Assembly: GCA_934875375.1 (NCBI GenBank)
Contig: CAKXHL010000012.1
Span: forward strand, 10,717-74,716
Origin: an uncultured bacterium
GTDB lineage: Bacteria > Bacillota > Clostridia > Oscillospirales > Ruminococcaceae
Length of the DNA: 64,000 nucleotides
Direction of reading: 5' to 3'
In this document: one piece after another, positions 1 to 7,786 of the stretch
Position numbering within the stretch: position 1 is the first letter of the stretch
Layout: each line of letters begins with the position of its first letter
Made by a program: the position numbers and the translations under genes
The notes under the pieces: generated by a model
The model's database searches: none
What the model was told of the DNA's origin: nothing
Seen by the model: the letters and a program-made list of their open reading frames with translations, nothing else

Positions 1-41
1 CTTTTGTTTTTTCTGATAAAATGTAAACGAAACTGTGTGTA

Positions 42-72
42 TTGTTTGGTTATATTACCATTGCGTTATAAT
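42..72 (+). promoter_or_regulatory. Candidate sigma-A promoter for the small ORF cluster
   Basis: A perfect TATAAT lies at 67-72, with TTGTTT at 42-47 as the best -35 at a long 19-base spacing. A transcript starting near 79 would reach the ribosome binding site (GAAGGG, about 86-91) of the first small ORF at once. The -10 is convincing and the -35 is weak. Confidence 0.4.
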
Positions 73-99
73 AAGCAATCTTATTGAAGGGAATTAGCA

Positions 100-189
100 A
101 TGGGTAACATTGCAACTAACAATCCAATCTACAAGCGATTCAAACCCGGAAATCCTGCCATACACGGCTGTTTGATAAAGAAAAAATGA
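100..189 (+). CDS. Possible 29-residue peptide, unknown function
   Basis: ATG at 100 follows GAAGGG at a good distance and a TATAAT box about 30 bases upstream. The peptide is basic at its end (IKKK) and contains NNPIYKRF and one Cys; no signal peptide or known family is recognised. Its stop overlaps the next small ORF by four bases (ATGA). It is short enough to be a chance ORF, so the promoter, ribosome binding site and coupling are the only support. Confidence 0.3.
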   Translation: MGNIATNNPIYKRFKPGNPAIHGCLIKKK

Positions 190-287
190 AGAAAGAAGAA
201 AACTTCTTAACCTTACTTAAAATGACCAGAGCCAAATTTTCCAAAGGTCTTCTGTTCCTCAAAAATCTGATTGCCGGGCGCTTGTGA
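186..287 (+). CDS. Possible 33-residue basic amphipathic peptide
   Basis: This ORF begins inside the stop codon of the previous one (ATGA overlap) and has no ribosome binding site of its own, so it could only be translated by coupling. The product starts MKKEENFLTLLK and continues with alternating Lys and Leu/Phe residues, which could form an amphipathic helix. It ends in GTGA, overlapping the next ORF. Function unknown; it may be chance. Confidence 0.22.
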   Translation: MKKEENFLTLLKMTRAKFSKGLLFLKNLIAGRL

Positions 288-427
288 AAAAACTTTTGTC
301 AAAGGCGCTGCAAAACGTGTTCACGCCCCTGGTTTTTCCGTTTTATCCATACAGCACCCTCAACAGGATGCGCTGTCAGATTGTTTTTTCGTTTTTCCAT
401 CCTTTTGTTGCTTCGAAACGGAGTTGA
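284..427 (+). CDS. Possible 47-residue peptide, third in an overlapping chain
   Basis: A GTG at 284 overlaps the preceding TGA (GTGA), and the ORF runs to TGA at 425-427, five bases before the permease ATG at 433. The product starts VKKLLSKALQNVF and is rich in Phe and Pro. No family is recognised. It may instead be untranslated leader of the permease gene or part of a decayed gene; the two successive 4-base overlaps are what make it worth listing. Confidence 0.2.
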   Translation: MKKLLSKALQNVFTPLVFPFYPYSTLNRMRCQIVFSFFHPFVASKRS

Positions 428-432
428 CTTTC

Positions 433-1551
433 ATGCCGAAAATTCTCAAAAACTGTATCCTCTTTTTTCGCAGAGAAACCGTTCTGTGTATTGCGGCCCT
501 GCTGGCGCTGCTCTCTGTTTTTTTCGTTCCACCCAGTGCCGTTTATATTTCATATATCGACTGGGACACCCTTGCCCTTTTGTTCAGTCTGATGGCGGTG
601 ATGAAAGGGTTTCAAAAGGCAGGACTGTTTGTTTTCCTGGGAAATCAACTGTTAAAAAGAACTGGGACCACACGAAAAATGCTGCTTGTTCTGGTCTCTT
701 TACCCTTTGTCTTCAGCATGGTCATCACAAACGACGTTTCGCTGATCACTTTTGTGCCATTCGGTATCATCGTTTTGCGGATGGCAAAGCAGGAGCATCT
801 TCTAACGCCGCTGGTGGTTATGCAGACCGTTGCCGCCAATTTGGGCAGCATGCTGACTCCTATGGGCAACCCACAGAACCTCTATTTATACGCCAAGTCC
901 GGGATGGGATTTGGTGAATTATGCTGGCTCATGACCCCCTATGTCCTGATTTCCGGCCTTTGTCTGGTGCTGTTAGTTTTTTTCCAAAAATCTGTTTTGC
1001 TGCCTGTGGTATCCGTTAACGTAAAGCTGGGAAGTTCTTGGGAACTGCTGTGCTGCACATTGGGATTTATAATCTGCCTGTTAGGCCTTTTTCAATGGGT
1101 CTCTCCATTGGCGGTGGCGGCAACCATCTTTCTTTTTTTACTGTTTGCCAACCGGTGCCTGCTGGCCGGAATTGACTATTCGCTTCTGGCAACTTTCTTT
1201 TTCTTTTTTATTTTTATTGGAAATATCGGAAATGTAACCTCTTTCAAGAACTTTCTTTCTTCCGTTCTTGCCGGTCATGTGTTGCCGGCGGCAGTGCTGG
1301 CAAGCCAGGTTATCAGCAATGTACCTGCGGCACTGCTGCTGTCCGGATTCACTACTCAATGGGATGCTTTGATCGTCGGATGTAATCTGGGCGGACTCGG
1401 CACCTTAATCGCCTCCATGGCAAGCTTGATCTCTTATAAAATTGTGGCCAAAGAATATCCCGACCAGCGCAGAATATATTTTATCTGGTTTACCGTGTGC
1501 AATATCTGCCTGTTGGCGCTATTGCTTCTGGCAAGTTTTCTGCTGGCATAG
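433..1551 (+). CDS. ArsB/NhaD (citrate transporter-like) family anion permease
   Basis: The gene encodes about 372 residues with roughly ten hydrophobic helices, so it is an inner-membrane transporter. TNDVSLITFVPFG and the later GNPQNLYLY resemble the paired conserved loops of the ion-transporter superfamily that includes ArsB, NhaD and CitMHS. The substrate cannot be read from sequence: dicarboxylate, arsenite or sodium/proton exchange are all possible. The reading frame is open from 271, but ATG 433 has GGAG at 420-423 and opens directly before the first hydrophobic helix, so it is preferred. No arsenic or citrate genes are adjacent. It stands alone and ends before a long inverted repeat shared with the converging repressor gene. 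Confidence 0.8.
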   Translation: MPKILKNCILFFRRETVLCIAALLALLSVFFVPPSAVYISYIDWDTLALLFSLMAVMKGFQKAGLFVFLGNQLLKRTGTTRKMLLVLVSLPFVFSMVITNDVSLITFVPFGIIVLRMAKQEHLLTPLVVMQTVAANLGSMLTPMGNPQNLYLYAKSGMGFGELCWLMTPYVLISGLCLVLLVFFQKSVLLPVVSVNVKLGSSWELLCCTLGFIICLLGLFQWVSPLAVAATIFLFLLFANRCLLAGIDYSLLATFFFFFIFIGNIGNVTSFKNFLSSVLAGHVLPAAVLASQVISNVPAALLLSGFTTQWDALIVGCNLGGLGTLIASMASLISYKIVAKEYPDQRRIYFIWFTVCNICLLALLLLASFLLA

Positions 1552-1659
1552 TTGCACATCTCCATCTCCGGTAAAATCTCCCCCAAAAACCTTGTTTGTT
1601 ACTTTTTGTATCGGGGTTAAGCGCTATCTCTGCCCGTTTTACCCTACTGCTCTTTTTAC

Positions 1660-1718
1660 AAATTGAATACAAAATAAAAGCCAACCGAACCGGTTGGCTT
1701 TTATTTTGTATTCAATTT
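1660..1718. terminator. Bidirectional terminator in a 28-bp perfect inverted repeat
   Basis: Arms at 1660-1687 and 1691-1718 are perfectly complementary around a 3-base spacer. The core AAAAGCCAACCG hairpin is flanked by A/T runs and would terminate both the permease and the converging XRE gene. The right arm also encodes the last six residues and stop of that gene, so the repeat is longer than a terminator needs. Confidence 0.85.
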
Positions 1719-1928
1719 TCTTTTCTCTGAAGTCAGTCCGGCGATATAGTCCAACGAAACATTATAAAACTTTGCCAGCGTGATCAAATGCCGCAGGGGA
1801 ATCTCATTCTGTCCTTTTTCATACCGGGAATAAACTTGTTGCGTTGTCTTTAATAATCTTGCGATCTGCGCCTGCCGCAGGTCATGATTCTCCCGTAGGT
1901 CCCTGATGATTTCATAATACGGTTTCAT
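1701..1928 (-). CDS. Small XRE/Cro-type helix-turn-helix repressor
   Basis: The product has 75 residues and is little more than one XRE DNA-binding domain: LRQAQIARLLKTTQQVYSRYEKG is the helix-turn-helix, followed by the typical IPLRHLITLAKFYNVSLDYIAG. It should be a cytosolic dimeric repressor. The ATG at 1928 has GGGGGA just upstream; the ORF is open nine codons further but those lack a ribosome binding site. Two tandem 18-base palindromic repeats lie in its upstream region, suggesting autoregulation. Its 3' end lies within the long inverted repeat at 1660-1718. The partner regulator at 2040-2360 is transcribed in the same direction. Confidence 0.85.
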   Translation of the reverse strand: MKPYYEIIRDLRENHDLRQAQIARLLKTTQQVYSRYEKGQNEIPLRHLITLAKFYNVSLDYIAGLTSEKRKLNTK

Positions 1929-1977
1929 ATGAATCCCCCAAACCGGGCTGCACATTTCTTTGAAATCATTCTAGCTT

Positions 1978-2018
1978 ACACTAAATATGACGTATTAACA
2001 TTACACCAAATATGGTGT
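1978..2018. promoter_or_regulatory. Tandem operator sites upstream of the small XRE gene
   Basis: Copy 2 at 2003-2018 is a palindrome, ACACCA-AATA-TGGTGT. Copy 1 at 1978-1993 is the same sequence with three changes (ACACTAAATATGACGT). Both are preceded by TT and their starts are 25 bp apart, so they lie close to the same DNA face. The placement between the two XRE genes fits binding by one or both repressors. Confidence 0.65.
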
Positions 2019-2039
2019 ATCCTGTTTTTAAGTATCAAA

Positions 2040-2360
2040 TCATTTGCAATTTTTTACAAAAATTTTTAAGATGGTCTCTACATCCTGTAACTGCCGTGGA
2101 GTCAGTCCCTGCAGAATATCTCCAATGCTGTTCTCCAGCGCCTTGGAAGGATCTGGAAGAAGGATATAGTTGGGGCTGACCTCTAAAATGTTGCATAAAG
2201 AAAGCAGTGTTTGCACGGAAAGCCCCGCATTGCCGCACTCGATTTGACTGAGGAATTTTTCTCCGATGTTTGCCTGTGCCGACACGTAGTCCTGCGTATA
2301 TCGCTTTGCTTTTCGTGCCTCCTTGATTCGTTGTCCGATCAGATGGGTATCATACTCCAT
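2040..2360 (-). CDS. XRE-family transcriptional regulator with C-terminal extension
   Basis: The 106-residue protein has an N-terminal XRE helix-turn-helix at about residues 9-65 (IGQRIKEARKAKRYTQDYVSAQANI, then FLSQIECGNAGLSVQTLLSLCNIL) and a short helical tail, LTPRQLQDVETILKIFVKNC, which resembles the oligomerisation tail of many Firmicutes XRE proteins. The start at 2360 is supported by AGGGGGA upstream. The gene is followed by the operator region of the second XRE gene and is divergent from the 77-residue protein at 2511. The regulated target cannot be inferred. It resembles regulators found on mobile elements, but no integrase or conjugation gene is nearby. Confidence 0.85.
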   Translation of the reverse strand: MEYDTHLIGQRIKEARKAKRYTQDYVSAQANIGEKFLSQIECGNAGLSVQTLLSLCNILEVSPNYILLPDPSKALENSIGDILQGLTPRQLQDVETILKIFVKNCK

Positions 2361-2439
2361 AAATTATCCCCCTACTTATAGAGTAGTGATTTCATCTGGG
2401 AAAAAAACTATATAAAAATTGGAAAGTATTTCTTATAGA

Positions 2440-2468
2440 TTGATTTTTTTGTTGGATGACCTTATAAT
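2440..2468 (+). promoter_or_regulatory. Sigma-A promoter for the 77-residue protein gene
   Basis: TTGATT at 2440-2445 and a perfect TATAAT at 2463-2468 are separated by 17 bases. Transcription would start near 2475, about 35 bases before the ATG at 2511. Confidence 0.75.
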
Positions 2469-2510
2469 AAGGAAAAACAGGTAAGATTTCAGATGACGAA
2501 GTGAGGGTCT

Positions 2511-2744
2511 ATGGACATTTACAATTATTTTGCCGAACAATTAAACTGTTATGAATCGGATCTTCGCACCAATAAAAGGCTTTGCTGGGATGAATCTATT
2601 ATCCGCAGTATTCCGGAAGATCAATTTTCCCTGGAAAACTGGAACGCTTTTTTATCCTATGTTTTTTCCGAGCAGCTGGCTTTTTCCAGTGTCGATCAGG
2701 CAAAATCCTTTTTAATCGAAAATAAGGTTCAACAACCTGTATAA
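2511..2744 (+). CDS. Small acidic protein of unknown function (77 aa)
   Basis: The protein is soluble, rich in aromatic and acidic residues (MDIYNYFAEQLNCYES, then ENWNAFLSYVF), and carries no signal peptide or membrane segment. I do not recognise a family. A strong promoter, a TGAGGGT ribosome binding site and an independent terminator immediately downstream make it a real single-gene unit. It is divergent from the larger XRE regulator, so it could be a target or partner of that regulator; this is inference from position only. Confidence 0.65.
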   Translation: MDIYNYFAEQLNCYESDLRTNKRLCWDESIIRSIPEDQFSLENWNAFLSYVFSEQLAFSSVDQAKSFLIENKVQQPV

Positions 2745-2768
2745 GCGTAATTCATTTGCGTTTCGTGC

Positions 2769-2792
2769 CACCGCCATGAGGCGGCTTTTTTG
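2769..2792 (+). terminator. Rho-independent terminator
   Basis: CCGCC-ATGA-GGCGG is a short GC stem followed by a run of T residues (CTTTTTTG), 25 bases after the stop of the 77-residue protein gene. Confidence 0.75.
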
Positions 2793-3113
2793 TTGTGTAA
2801 AAGCATTATTTTAAAGCGCCTTTGCCATTGGATATAGATCTCAGTGCATAAGCCGGGACGGTTCATATACCTAAAACTTCATGCGCCATCCACTTTGATG
2901 TGCTTCAGCCGCATGAACTTTTTTCTCCATTTTCTGCGTTTTTCTTTCTTTTTTTGCAAAAAGCAGATATACTAATCTTGTTGAATTTTAAGAATTTAAA
3001 CATTTTAAATGCAAAAACGAAAATTTTTCCTGCCCATAGTTTGAGAATTTCTGTGCATACTAATGGCGAAATCAAATTTCCGATTTCACAATAACATTCA
3101 TGGAGGTCCTATC
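2793..3113. other. Intergenic, no gene seen
   Basis: This AT-rich stretch has short open frames without ribosome binding sites and no clear promoter with good spacing. It presumably holds the promoter of the deacetylase gene, with the ribosome binding site TGGAGGT at 3100-3106 at its end. Nothing else was found. Confidence 0.5.
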
Positions 3114-4070
3114 ATGAAAGTGAAGAAAACACTTGCTGTGGCTTGTGCCATGGCTATGCTTCTGGCTTTGAGCGGCTGCACCTCCGGGGGAAGCTCTTCT
3201 TCCAGCCGTTCCAGCACTTCTTCTTCCGCTTCTTCCAAAACCAGTTCCTCTTCTTCTGCCGCATCCTCTTCGATGAGCGAAGGCAGCAGTGTCCTCAGCG
3301 ATCTGGAAAGCCGCATAGAAAGCGGTCTGGAAAGCATGGAAGAATCCGTATCCCCAACTATGAGCACCGATTTCGCCGAAATCGGTGCTTTAAACGGAGA
3401 AGCGCTGGGCTGGGGCCCCGGCGGACCGGTAGACAGTGAAAACCGCTCTCAGGGGGCCGTCGCTTATCAGGAAAAGTATGGAAAATATGATGCTTATTTT
3501 ATTGCGCCATCTTCCGAAAAGATCTATCTTACTTTTGACGAAGGATATGAAAACGGCTACACAGCTGATATTTTAGACACCCTAAAAGATAAAGGCGTAC
3601 ACGCAGTATTTTTTGTTACCCTGCCCTACGTGAAAGAACAACCGGAATTGGTACAGCGGATGATCGATGAAGGACATATTGTCGGCAATCACAGCAACAA
3701 GCACATCACATACCCTTCCCTTTCTCTGGAAGAGGCAAAGGAGGATTTGATGAGCCTGCATCAATACATGTTGGATACTTACCAATACAAAATGACTGTT
3801 TTCCGTTTCCCCGAGGGGAATTTCTCGGAGCAGACCCTTGCACTGGTGCAAAGCTGCGGCTATAAGTCTCTCTTTTGGAGCTTTGCATATAAAGACTGGT
3901 ATACCGACAACCAGCCTAACCCAGCGGATGCGCTGTCTTCCATGTTAAACAAAGCACACCCCGGAGCAATTTATCTGCTCCATGCCGTCTCCGCCACCAA
4001 TGCGCAGGTCTTGGGTGATTTCATCGACGGCATGCAGGAAAAAGGATATGTTTTTTCCGATTTTGAATGA
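3114..4070 (+). CDS. PdaA-like polysaccharide deacetylase lipoprotein
   Basis: The 318-residue product has a lipoprotein signal peptide with the lipobox LSGC (Cys22), then a Ser-rich linker of about 35 residues, then a NodB-type deacetylase domain at about 135-315. Visible motifs are TFDEGYEN (140-147), the metal-binding HSNKH (193-197), RFPEGN (231-236) and LLHAVS (288-293). This is the arrangement of PdaA-type N-acetylmuramic deacetylases, which make muramic delta-lactam in spore cortex. The mature protein would be membrane-anchored outside the cell and act on peptidoglycan. The start at ATG 3114 has TGGAGGT upstream and opens directly into the signal peptide. It could be a vegetative-wall homologue. 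Confidence 0.85.
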   Translation: MKVKKTLAVACAMAMLLALSGCTSGGSSSSSRSSTSSSASSKTSSSSSAASSSMSEGSSVLSDLESRIESGLESMEESVSPTMSTDFAEIGALNGEALGWGPGGPVDSENRSQGAVAYQEKYGKYDAYFIAPSSEKIYLTFDEGYENGYTADILDTLKDKGVHAVFFVTLPYVKEQPELVQRMIDEGHIVGNHSNKHITYPSLSLEEAKEDLMSLHQYMLDTYQYKMTVFRFPEGNFSEQTLALVQSCGYKSLFWSFAYKDWYTDNQPNPADALSSMLNKAHPGAIYLLHAVSATNAQVLGDFIDGMQEKGYVFSDFE

Positions 4071-4101
4071 TTCGGATTTTTGTTTTGATTTGTGCATAGA
4101 G

Positions 4102-4137
4102 ATGTAACAAACCCTGCGTATGCAGGGTTTGTTACAT
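4102..4137. other. 16-bp perfect stem-loop without a U tract
   Basis: Arms 4102-4117 and 4122-4137 are perfectly complementary around the loop GTAT. No T-run follows on either strand (AGGTGTTG on plus). It sits between the deacetylase stop and the ribosome binding site of the next gene, so it may be a weak terminator, an mRNA stabiliser or a protein-binding palindrome. Confidence 0.6.
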
Positions 4138-4171
4138 AGGTGTTGAAAATATTGACGAAGGAGCATTACAT

Positions 4172-4609
4172 ATGAACTGGATTAACTGGACTTGGATTGG
4201 CGGCGGCCTGCTGGGCAGCCTAATCGTCGGACTGATTATCGGACGAATCGTCGCGGGAATCAAATACCCCAATCCGGATAAGCCGCATATTTTCACCCCG
4301 AAACAGTCTGTTATCATTCTGGTAGGCGTTGTGGTGGCTGTGGCTTTGATCGTATTTGCCGTGCTGTACCAGCCAAAGCCCAAAAACGGAGGAGAAGACC
4401 TTATGCCTTCCGGTATGCCTTCCGGTATGGATGGAATGATGGAACCCAACGGCGCGCTGCCGATGGATGACACCGGATTGGAAGAAAGAACTGCTGAACC
4501 GGCAGATACGCAGCTGGACGAAGAGGATTTAACGGAAGGCAGCACTGCGGAAGATGGCAGCGAATCTGAAATAGAAGGGGATGGGATCAACGCCAATCCC
4601 GAAACCTGA
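4172..4609 (+). CDS. Two-helix membrane protein with acidic tail, unknown function
   Basis: The 145-residue protein has two membrane helices, about residues 7-29 (GGGLLGSLIVGLIIGRIVAG) and 46-66 (VIILVGVVVAVALIVFAVLY), then a Met/Pro segment with the direct repeat PSGM-PSGM and a strongly acidic C-terminal half of about 60 residues. No family is recognised. The tail is likely disordered and, given two helices, probably on the same side as the N-terminus. GAAGGAG precedes the ATG. It lies between a hairpin and a strong terminator, so it is probably transcribed alone or with the deacetylase. Confidence 0.7.
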   Translation: MNWINWTWIGGGLLGSLIVGLIIGRIVAGIKYPNPDKPHIFTPKQSVIILVGVVVAVALIVFAVLYQPKPKNGGEDLMPSGMPSGMDGMMEPNGALPMDDTGLEERTAEPADTQLDEEDLTEGSTAEDGSESEIEGDGINANPET

Positions 4610-4617
4610 TCTTTCTT

Positions 4618-4642
4618 AAAAAGCAGCTTTTGCTGCTTTTTT
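4618..4642 (+). terminator. Rho-independent terminator
   Basis: AAAAAGCAGC-TTTT-GCTGCTTTTTT forms a stem with a T tail nine bases after the stop of the acidic membrane protein gene; its A/T symmetry would also work in reverse. Confidence 0.85.
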
Positions 4643-4746
4643 CTGCAAAATTACCCTTGACGGTAGTTGGTTTGATGGTATACTGTTTATTACTGGTATT
4701 TTTTATCGCCACCGTTTTTGCGTGTGTGAAAGAAAGGAAAGGTATT

Positions 4747-5322
4747 ATGAAAAAACAGATTTCCGTATTGCTTGCCATGAGTTTATTGCTGATTGCTTTG
4801 CTGAGCGGTTGCAGCAAGACCCCTGCTGAAATTTCTGCGCCGGAATGGGAAACCGCATCGGGCACGGCCAGTGGTTTTTCCTATGAAGTTCCTGCCGACT
4901 GGACCACAACCGAGGATGTAACCGGCCAGGGCAGCATTATTTATATCCCTGCCGATGCAGATGTTTCCGTCGGCACCTCCAATGTAAACATTCTGGTACA
5001 GGATGTTTCCGGTCAAAAAGCCGTCAGCATGAAAGATATGAAAGCTGCTTTGGAGTCCGATTTGGAAAATCAGTTGATCTCTAACGGCTTTGAAAAAGTG
5101 GAAAACCTGAAAGTAGAAGAATTGGAGGCGCCCATCGGCAGTGTGTGCTCTGTTTCTTATGACACTTATCTTAGCGGTATGAAATTTACACAAACCCAGT
5201 TTTATCCGCTGATCGACGATTATATCATTGTTATCACTGCCACCAATGTCGGGGACGAGGTAGCTCCTTCTGTGGAAGAGGTTGCGGAATATATGGCTCT
5301 GACCTTGAAAAAAGCGGAATAA
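4747..5322 (+). CDS. Lipoprotein with PsbP/DcrB-like domain
   Basis: The 191-residue product starts with a lipoprotein signal peptide ending in LLSGC, so it is anchored outside the membrane. The mature part (GFSYEVPADWTTTED, then repeated beta-rich segments with FTQTQFYPLIDDYIIVIT) has the pattern of the PsbP/DcrB-like alpha-beta fold seen in many Firmicutes lipoproteins of unknown role. ATG 4747 has GAAAGGAAAGG upstream; the frame is open further upstream but runs back through a terminator, so the internal start is correct. It is a single-gene unit with its own 18-bp terminator. The molecular function is not known. Confidence 0.75.
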   Translation: MKKQISVLLAMSLLLIALLSGCSKTPAEISAPEWETASGTASGFSYEVPADWTTTEDVTGQGSIIYIPADADVSVGTSNVNILVQDVSGQKAVSMKDMKAALESDLENQLISNGFEKVENLKVEELEAPIGSVCSVSYDTYLSGMKFTQTQFYPLIDDYIIVITATNVGDEVAPSVEEVAEYMALTLKKAE

Positions 5323-5346
5323 TATTCCTTTTTGACTTAAATAACC

Positions 5347-5390
5347 AAAAACGATATACGCCCCGTTGGGGCGTATATCGTTTTTCTTTT
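5347..5390 (+). terminator. Strong rho-independent terminator, 18-bp stem
   Basis: Arms 5347-5364 and 5368-5385 are perfectly complementary around GTT, with A and T runs on both sides and TTTTTCTTTTT on the plus strand. It ends the lipoprotein gene at 5322. Confidence 0.9.
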
Positions 5391-5669
5391 TATCATGGTA
5401 CCTATCCTCTTCCCTTTTGACCCCACCCTTACAAAGAACCTTTAAACAAAATTCCTGTTTATGATGGCCTCCTCTCCCTACCTGGCAAAGGCAGACTCGG
5501 TTTATATCATCCGGCCAGAAAATCTGCTTTTGGTATCAGCTGTTCAATCAGAAAGAAGTATCCCTATTTTTCTTTTCTCGATTCAAATCATTTTACGATT
5601 TTCAGAGAAAAACTGGGATACTGCTAAAACAAATTACAATGTCTTCCCGTCTGCTTCTCATGCACAATA
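5391..5669. other. Intergenic between two terminators, no gene seen
   Basis: The stretch is closed by terminators on both sides. The only open frame (plus strand from 5461) lacks a ribosome binding site and has no recognisable product. No promoter or structured RNA was noticed. Confidence 0.5.
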
Positions 5670-5700
5670 AAAAAACGAGGCGAATTGCCTCGTTTTTTAT
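5670..5700 (-). terminator. Terminator of the DUF4358 lipoprotein gene
   Basis: AAAAAACGAGGC (5670-5681) pairs with GCCTCGTTTTTT (5687-5698). The minus-strand T-run follows the gene stop at 5705 directly. Confidence 0.85.
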
Positions 5701-5704
5701 TGCT

Positions 5705-6274
5705 TTAGAATGTAAAATGCTCGTCGAGGATCTTTTGCGCTTCCTCATAATTGTCACAAATTACCAAGATTGCATAATCACCAGAAGTCAGAACCAAAGC
5801 ATTTTTGGTGTTTTCATCATTGTTGTTAACCGGATAAAATTCAAACTCGGAAATGCGGTTCTGCTTTCTTTCTTCCAGTGAAGCTTTGACATCCTCTACT
5901 TTTCCCTCTTTGGCTTTTACTACCAGGATATCAAAGGCCTGCACATTAATCATCGACATTTCGCCCACATAAGAATCTACATTTTCCGGGTCCACCATAT
6001 AAAGATCCTTTAACATGGCGTCGTCAATCGGCGTTAAGCTTAAATCGCTGTATAGATCCTTCATTGCCGTCATGAAATCATCCATTGTTTTACCGTCTTT
6101 CATCCCTGTTCCGGCAGTGGCGGATTCCTCTTGGGAAGATTCTACAACAGAACTCGCGGCGGACTCTTCGTGAGAAGACAGGGAAGAACCTGCCTGAGAA
6201 GAAGCGGAATTACCACAGCCTGCCAAGGCCGCTGTCATCAGGGCTGCAAGAACAAATGCAAATACTCTTTTCAT
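5705..6274 (-). CDS. DUF4358-type lipoprotein
   Basis: The 189-residue protein has a lipobox, ALAGC, followed by a Ser/Glu-rich linker and a C-terminal domain of about 120 residues. The features AFDILVVKAKEGKVEDVKASLEERKQ and the later GDYAILVICDNYEEAQKILDEHF match the pattern of the DUF4358 family, which is common in Clostridia and lacks an assigned function. AAAGGAG lies before the ATG. It would be membrane-anchored and extracytoplasmic. It is followed by a terminator and preceded by the MATE gene in the same direction, 84 bases away. Confidence 0.8.
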   Translation of the reverse strand: MKRVFAFVLAALMTAALAGCGNSASSQAGSSLSSHEESAASSVVESSQEESATAGTGMKDGKTMDDFMTAMKDLYSDLSLTPIDDAMLKDLYMVDPENVDSYVGEMSMINVQAFDILVVKAKEGKVEDVKASLEERKQNRISEFEFYPVNNNDENTKNALVLTSGDYAILVICDNYEEAQKILDEHFTF

Positions 6275-6358
6275 TTTTATCTCCTTTATTTTTTAGAGTC
6301 TGCCTTATAAGTAACCGTTTTTCGGCAGATTCATGCACGGAGACGAATTTTTAACAAA

Positions 6359-7747
6359 TTATTCATATTTTTCCTGCAATCCTTCTTCCGACTGTTTCGA
6401 AACCACCGCTTTTTTCTTCCAGCGGCCAGTAAAATAATAGATAATTGCCATGGTCATACCAATCAGCCAGCCGCCGCCATAGCTGAAAAAGATGTATTCT
6501 TTTCCAAACCAGTACGAAAACAAATAAGCCATCGGCAAACGGATAATCCACAAAGACAAAAGGCTGGTGATCATAGGGAATACCATATCCCCAGCTCCGC
6601 GCAGCACCGACAGAACGGTATTCATTATCGCAAACAGCAGATAACAATACATAACCGGGCGCAGATAGTCCATTCCAGCTTCCACAACAGCGGCCTCCTG
6701 GCTGAACAGATGCATCATATTCGGCCCGCAGGTCAGCACCAGTACCATAGCGCCAATACCGCATAAAACGCTCATCAGCATGGTCGCGCGCAATCCTTCC
6801 TTGACCCGGTGCATCTTTCCCGCACCGATATTTTGACCGACGAAGGTCGTCAATGCCATACCAAAGCTTTGCGCCGGGAAAAAGGCAAACATATCGATTT
6901 TGTTGGCACCATTAAAACCAGCCATAAAATCGGACCCATACCCGTTGACCAGGCTTTGCAGCGCCAGTGTGCCGACCGAAAAAAGCATCTGCTGCAATCC
7001 GGCAGGAAGACCGAGTTGGATGATTTTCTGAAACAGCCCTTTATCAAAGAAAAATTTCAACAAGCTCACATGAATGTACTCATATTTGCGGTTAATCAAA
7101 AAAATGCCTACAATCCAGGAAATTGCCTGGGCCAGGATGGTTGCGACCGCAACGCCTGCAACGCCCCAATGAAACACTATGACAAATAAAAGATCCAATA
7201 CAACATTTAGTCCGCAGGCAATGGCCAGCAGAAACAGCGGCGTTTTGCTGTCCCCCAGCGACTGCATAATAGCACTGTTCAGATTGTAGCCCAAAGAAAA
7301 GATGGTTCCGGCAAAAATGATAATCATATATAGCCGGGCATCAAAAAAGGTATTGTCCGGTGTGTTAATCAGCCGCAGCAATGGTCCGGACAAAAGAATC
7401 CCGATCACCGATATCGGCAGCGCCCCAACGATTCCGGTGGTATAAATGGTATCCACCGTGTCAGAAACTTTTTTCAGATCCCCAGCGCCGAAGTACTGCG
7501 AAATGATAACAGTCGCGCCATTGCCAATCCCCATAAACAGCGCCACCATCATATAGATGATTGGAAAACCTGTTCCAACCGCCGCCAGTGCAGTTGTCCC
7601 CACATAGTTGCCGACTACGATGCTGTCCACCATGTTATACATTTGTTGCAGGACATTTCCCAACAGCAAAGGGATAGAAAAAGCCAAAATCAGCCGCATC
7701 GGGCTGTCTGCTGTCATATCCCCTCGAATCCCCTTTGATTCGCTCAT
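6359..7747 (-). CDS. MATE family efflux transporter
   Basis: The 462-residue protein has about twelve membrane helices and typical MATE features: [34 protein letters not shown] near the N-terminus and the internally repeated [21 protein letters not shown] in the second half. Such proteins export cationic drugs or metabolites by sodium or proton antiport. AAAGGAGGGG precedes the ATG. The promoter has TTGCAT and TATAAT 17 bases apart, with a palindrome between the start of transcription and the ribosome binding site, so a repressor probably controls expression. It is divergent from rubrerythrin. Substrate unknown. Confidence 0.9.
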   Translation of the reverse strand: MSESKGIRGDMTADSPMRLILAFSIPLLLGNVLQQMYNMVDSIVVGNYVGTTALAAVGTGFPIIYMMVALFMGIGNGATVIISQYFGAGDLKKVSDTVDTIYTTGIVGALPISVIGILLSGPLLRLINTPDNTFFDARLYMIIIFAGTIFSLGYNLNSAIMQSLGDSKTPLFLLAIACGLNVVLDLLFVIVFHWGVAGVAVATILAQAISWIVGIFLINRKYEYIHVSLLKFFFDKGLFQKIIQLGLPAGLQQMLFSVGTLALQSLVNGYGSDFMAGFNGANKIDMFAFFPAQSFGMALTTFVGQNIGAGKMHRVKEGLRATMLMSVLCGIGAMVLVLTCGPNMMHLFSQEAAVVEAGMDYLRPVMYCYLLFAIMNTVLSVLRGAGDMVFPMITSLLSLWIIRLPMAYLFSYWFGKEYIFFSYGGGWLIGMTMAIIYYFTGRWKKKAVVSKQSEEGLQEKYE

Positions 7748-7761
7748 ACGACCCCTCCTTT

Positions 7762-7773
7762 TATAACGTTATA
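7762..7773. promoter_or_regulatory. Candidate operator, perfect 12-bp palindrome
   Basis: TATAACGTTATA lies about 8-19 bases downstream of the predicted transcription start of the MATE gene and directly before its ribosome binding site, a usual place for repressor binding. Confidence 0.5.
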
Positions 7774-7786
7774 GGATGTTTATTGT

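Noticed and set aside
2900..3094. 64-codon plus-strand frame upstream of the deacetylase
   Set aside because: Depends on a non-ATG start without a ribosome binding site and overlaps the deacetylase ribosome binding region.
5461..5670. 69-codon plus-strand frame between two terminators
   Set aside because: No ribosome binding site or promoter and no recognisable product.
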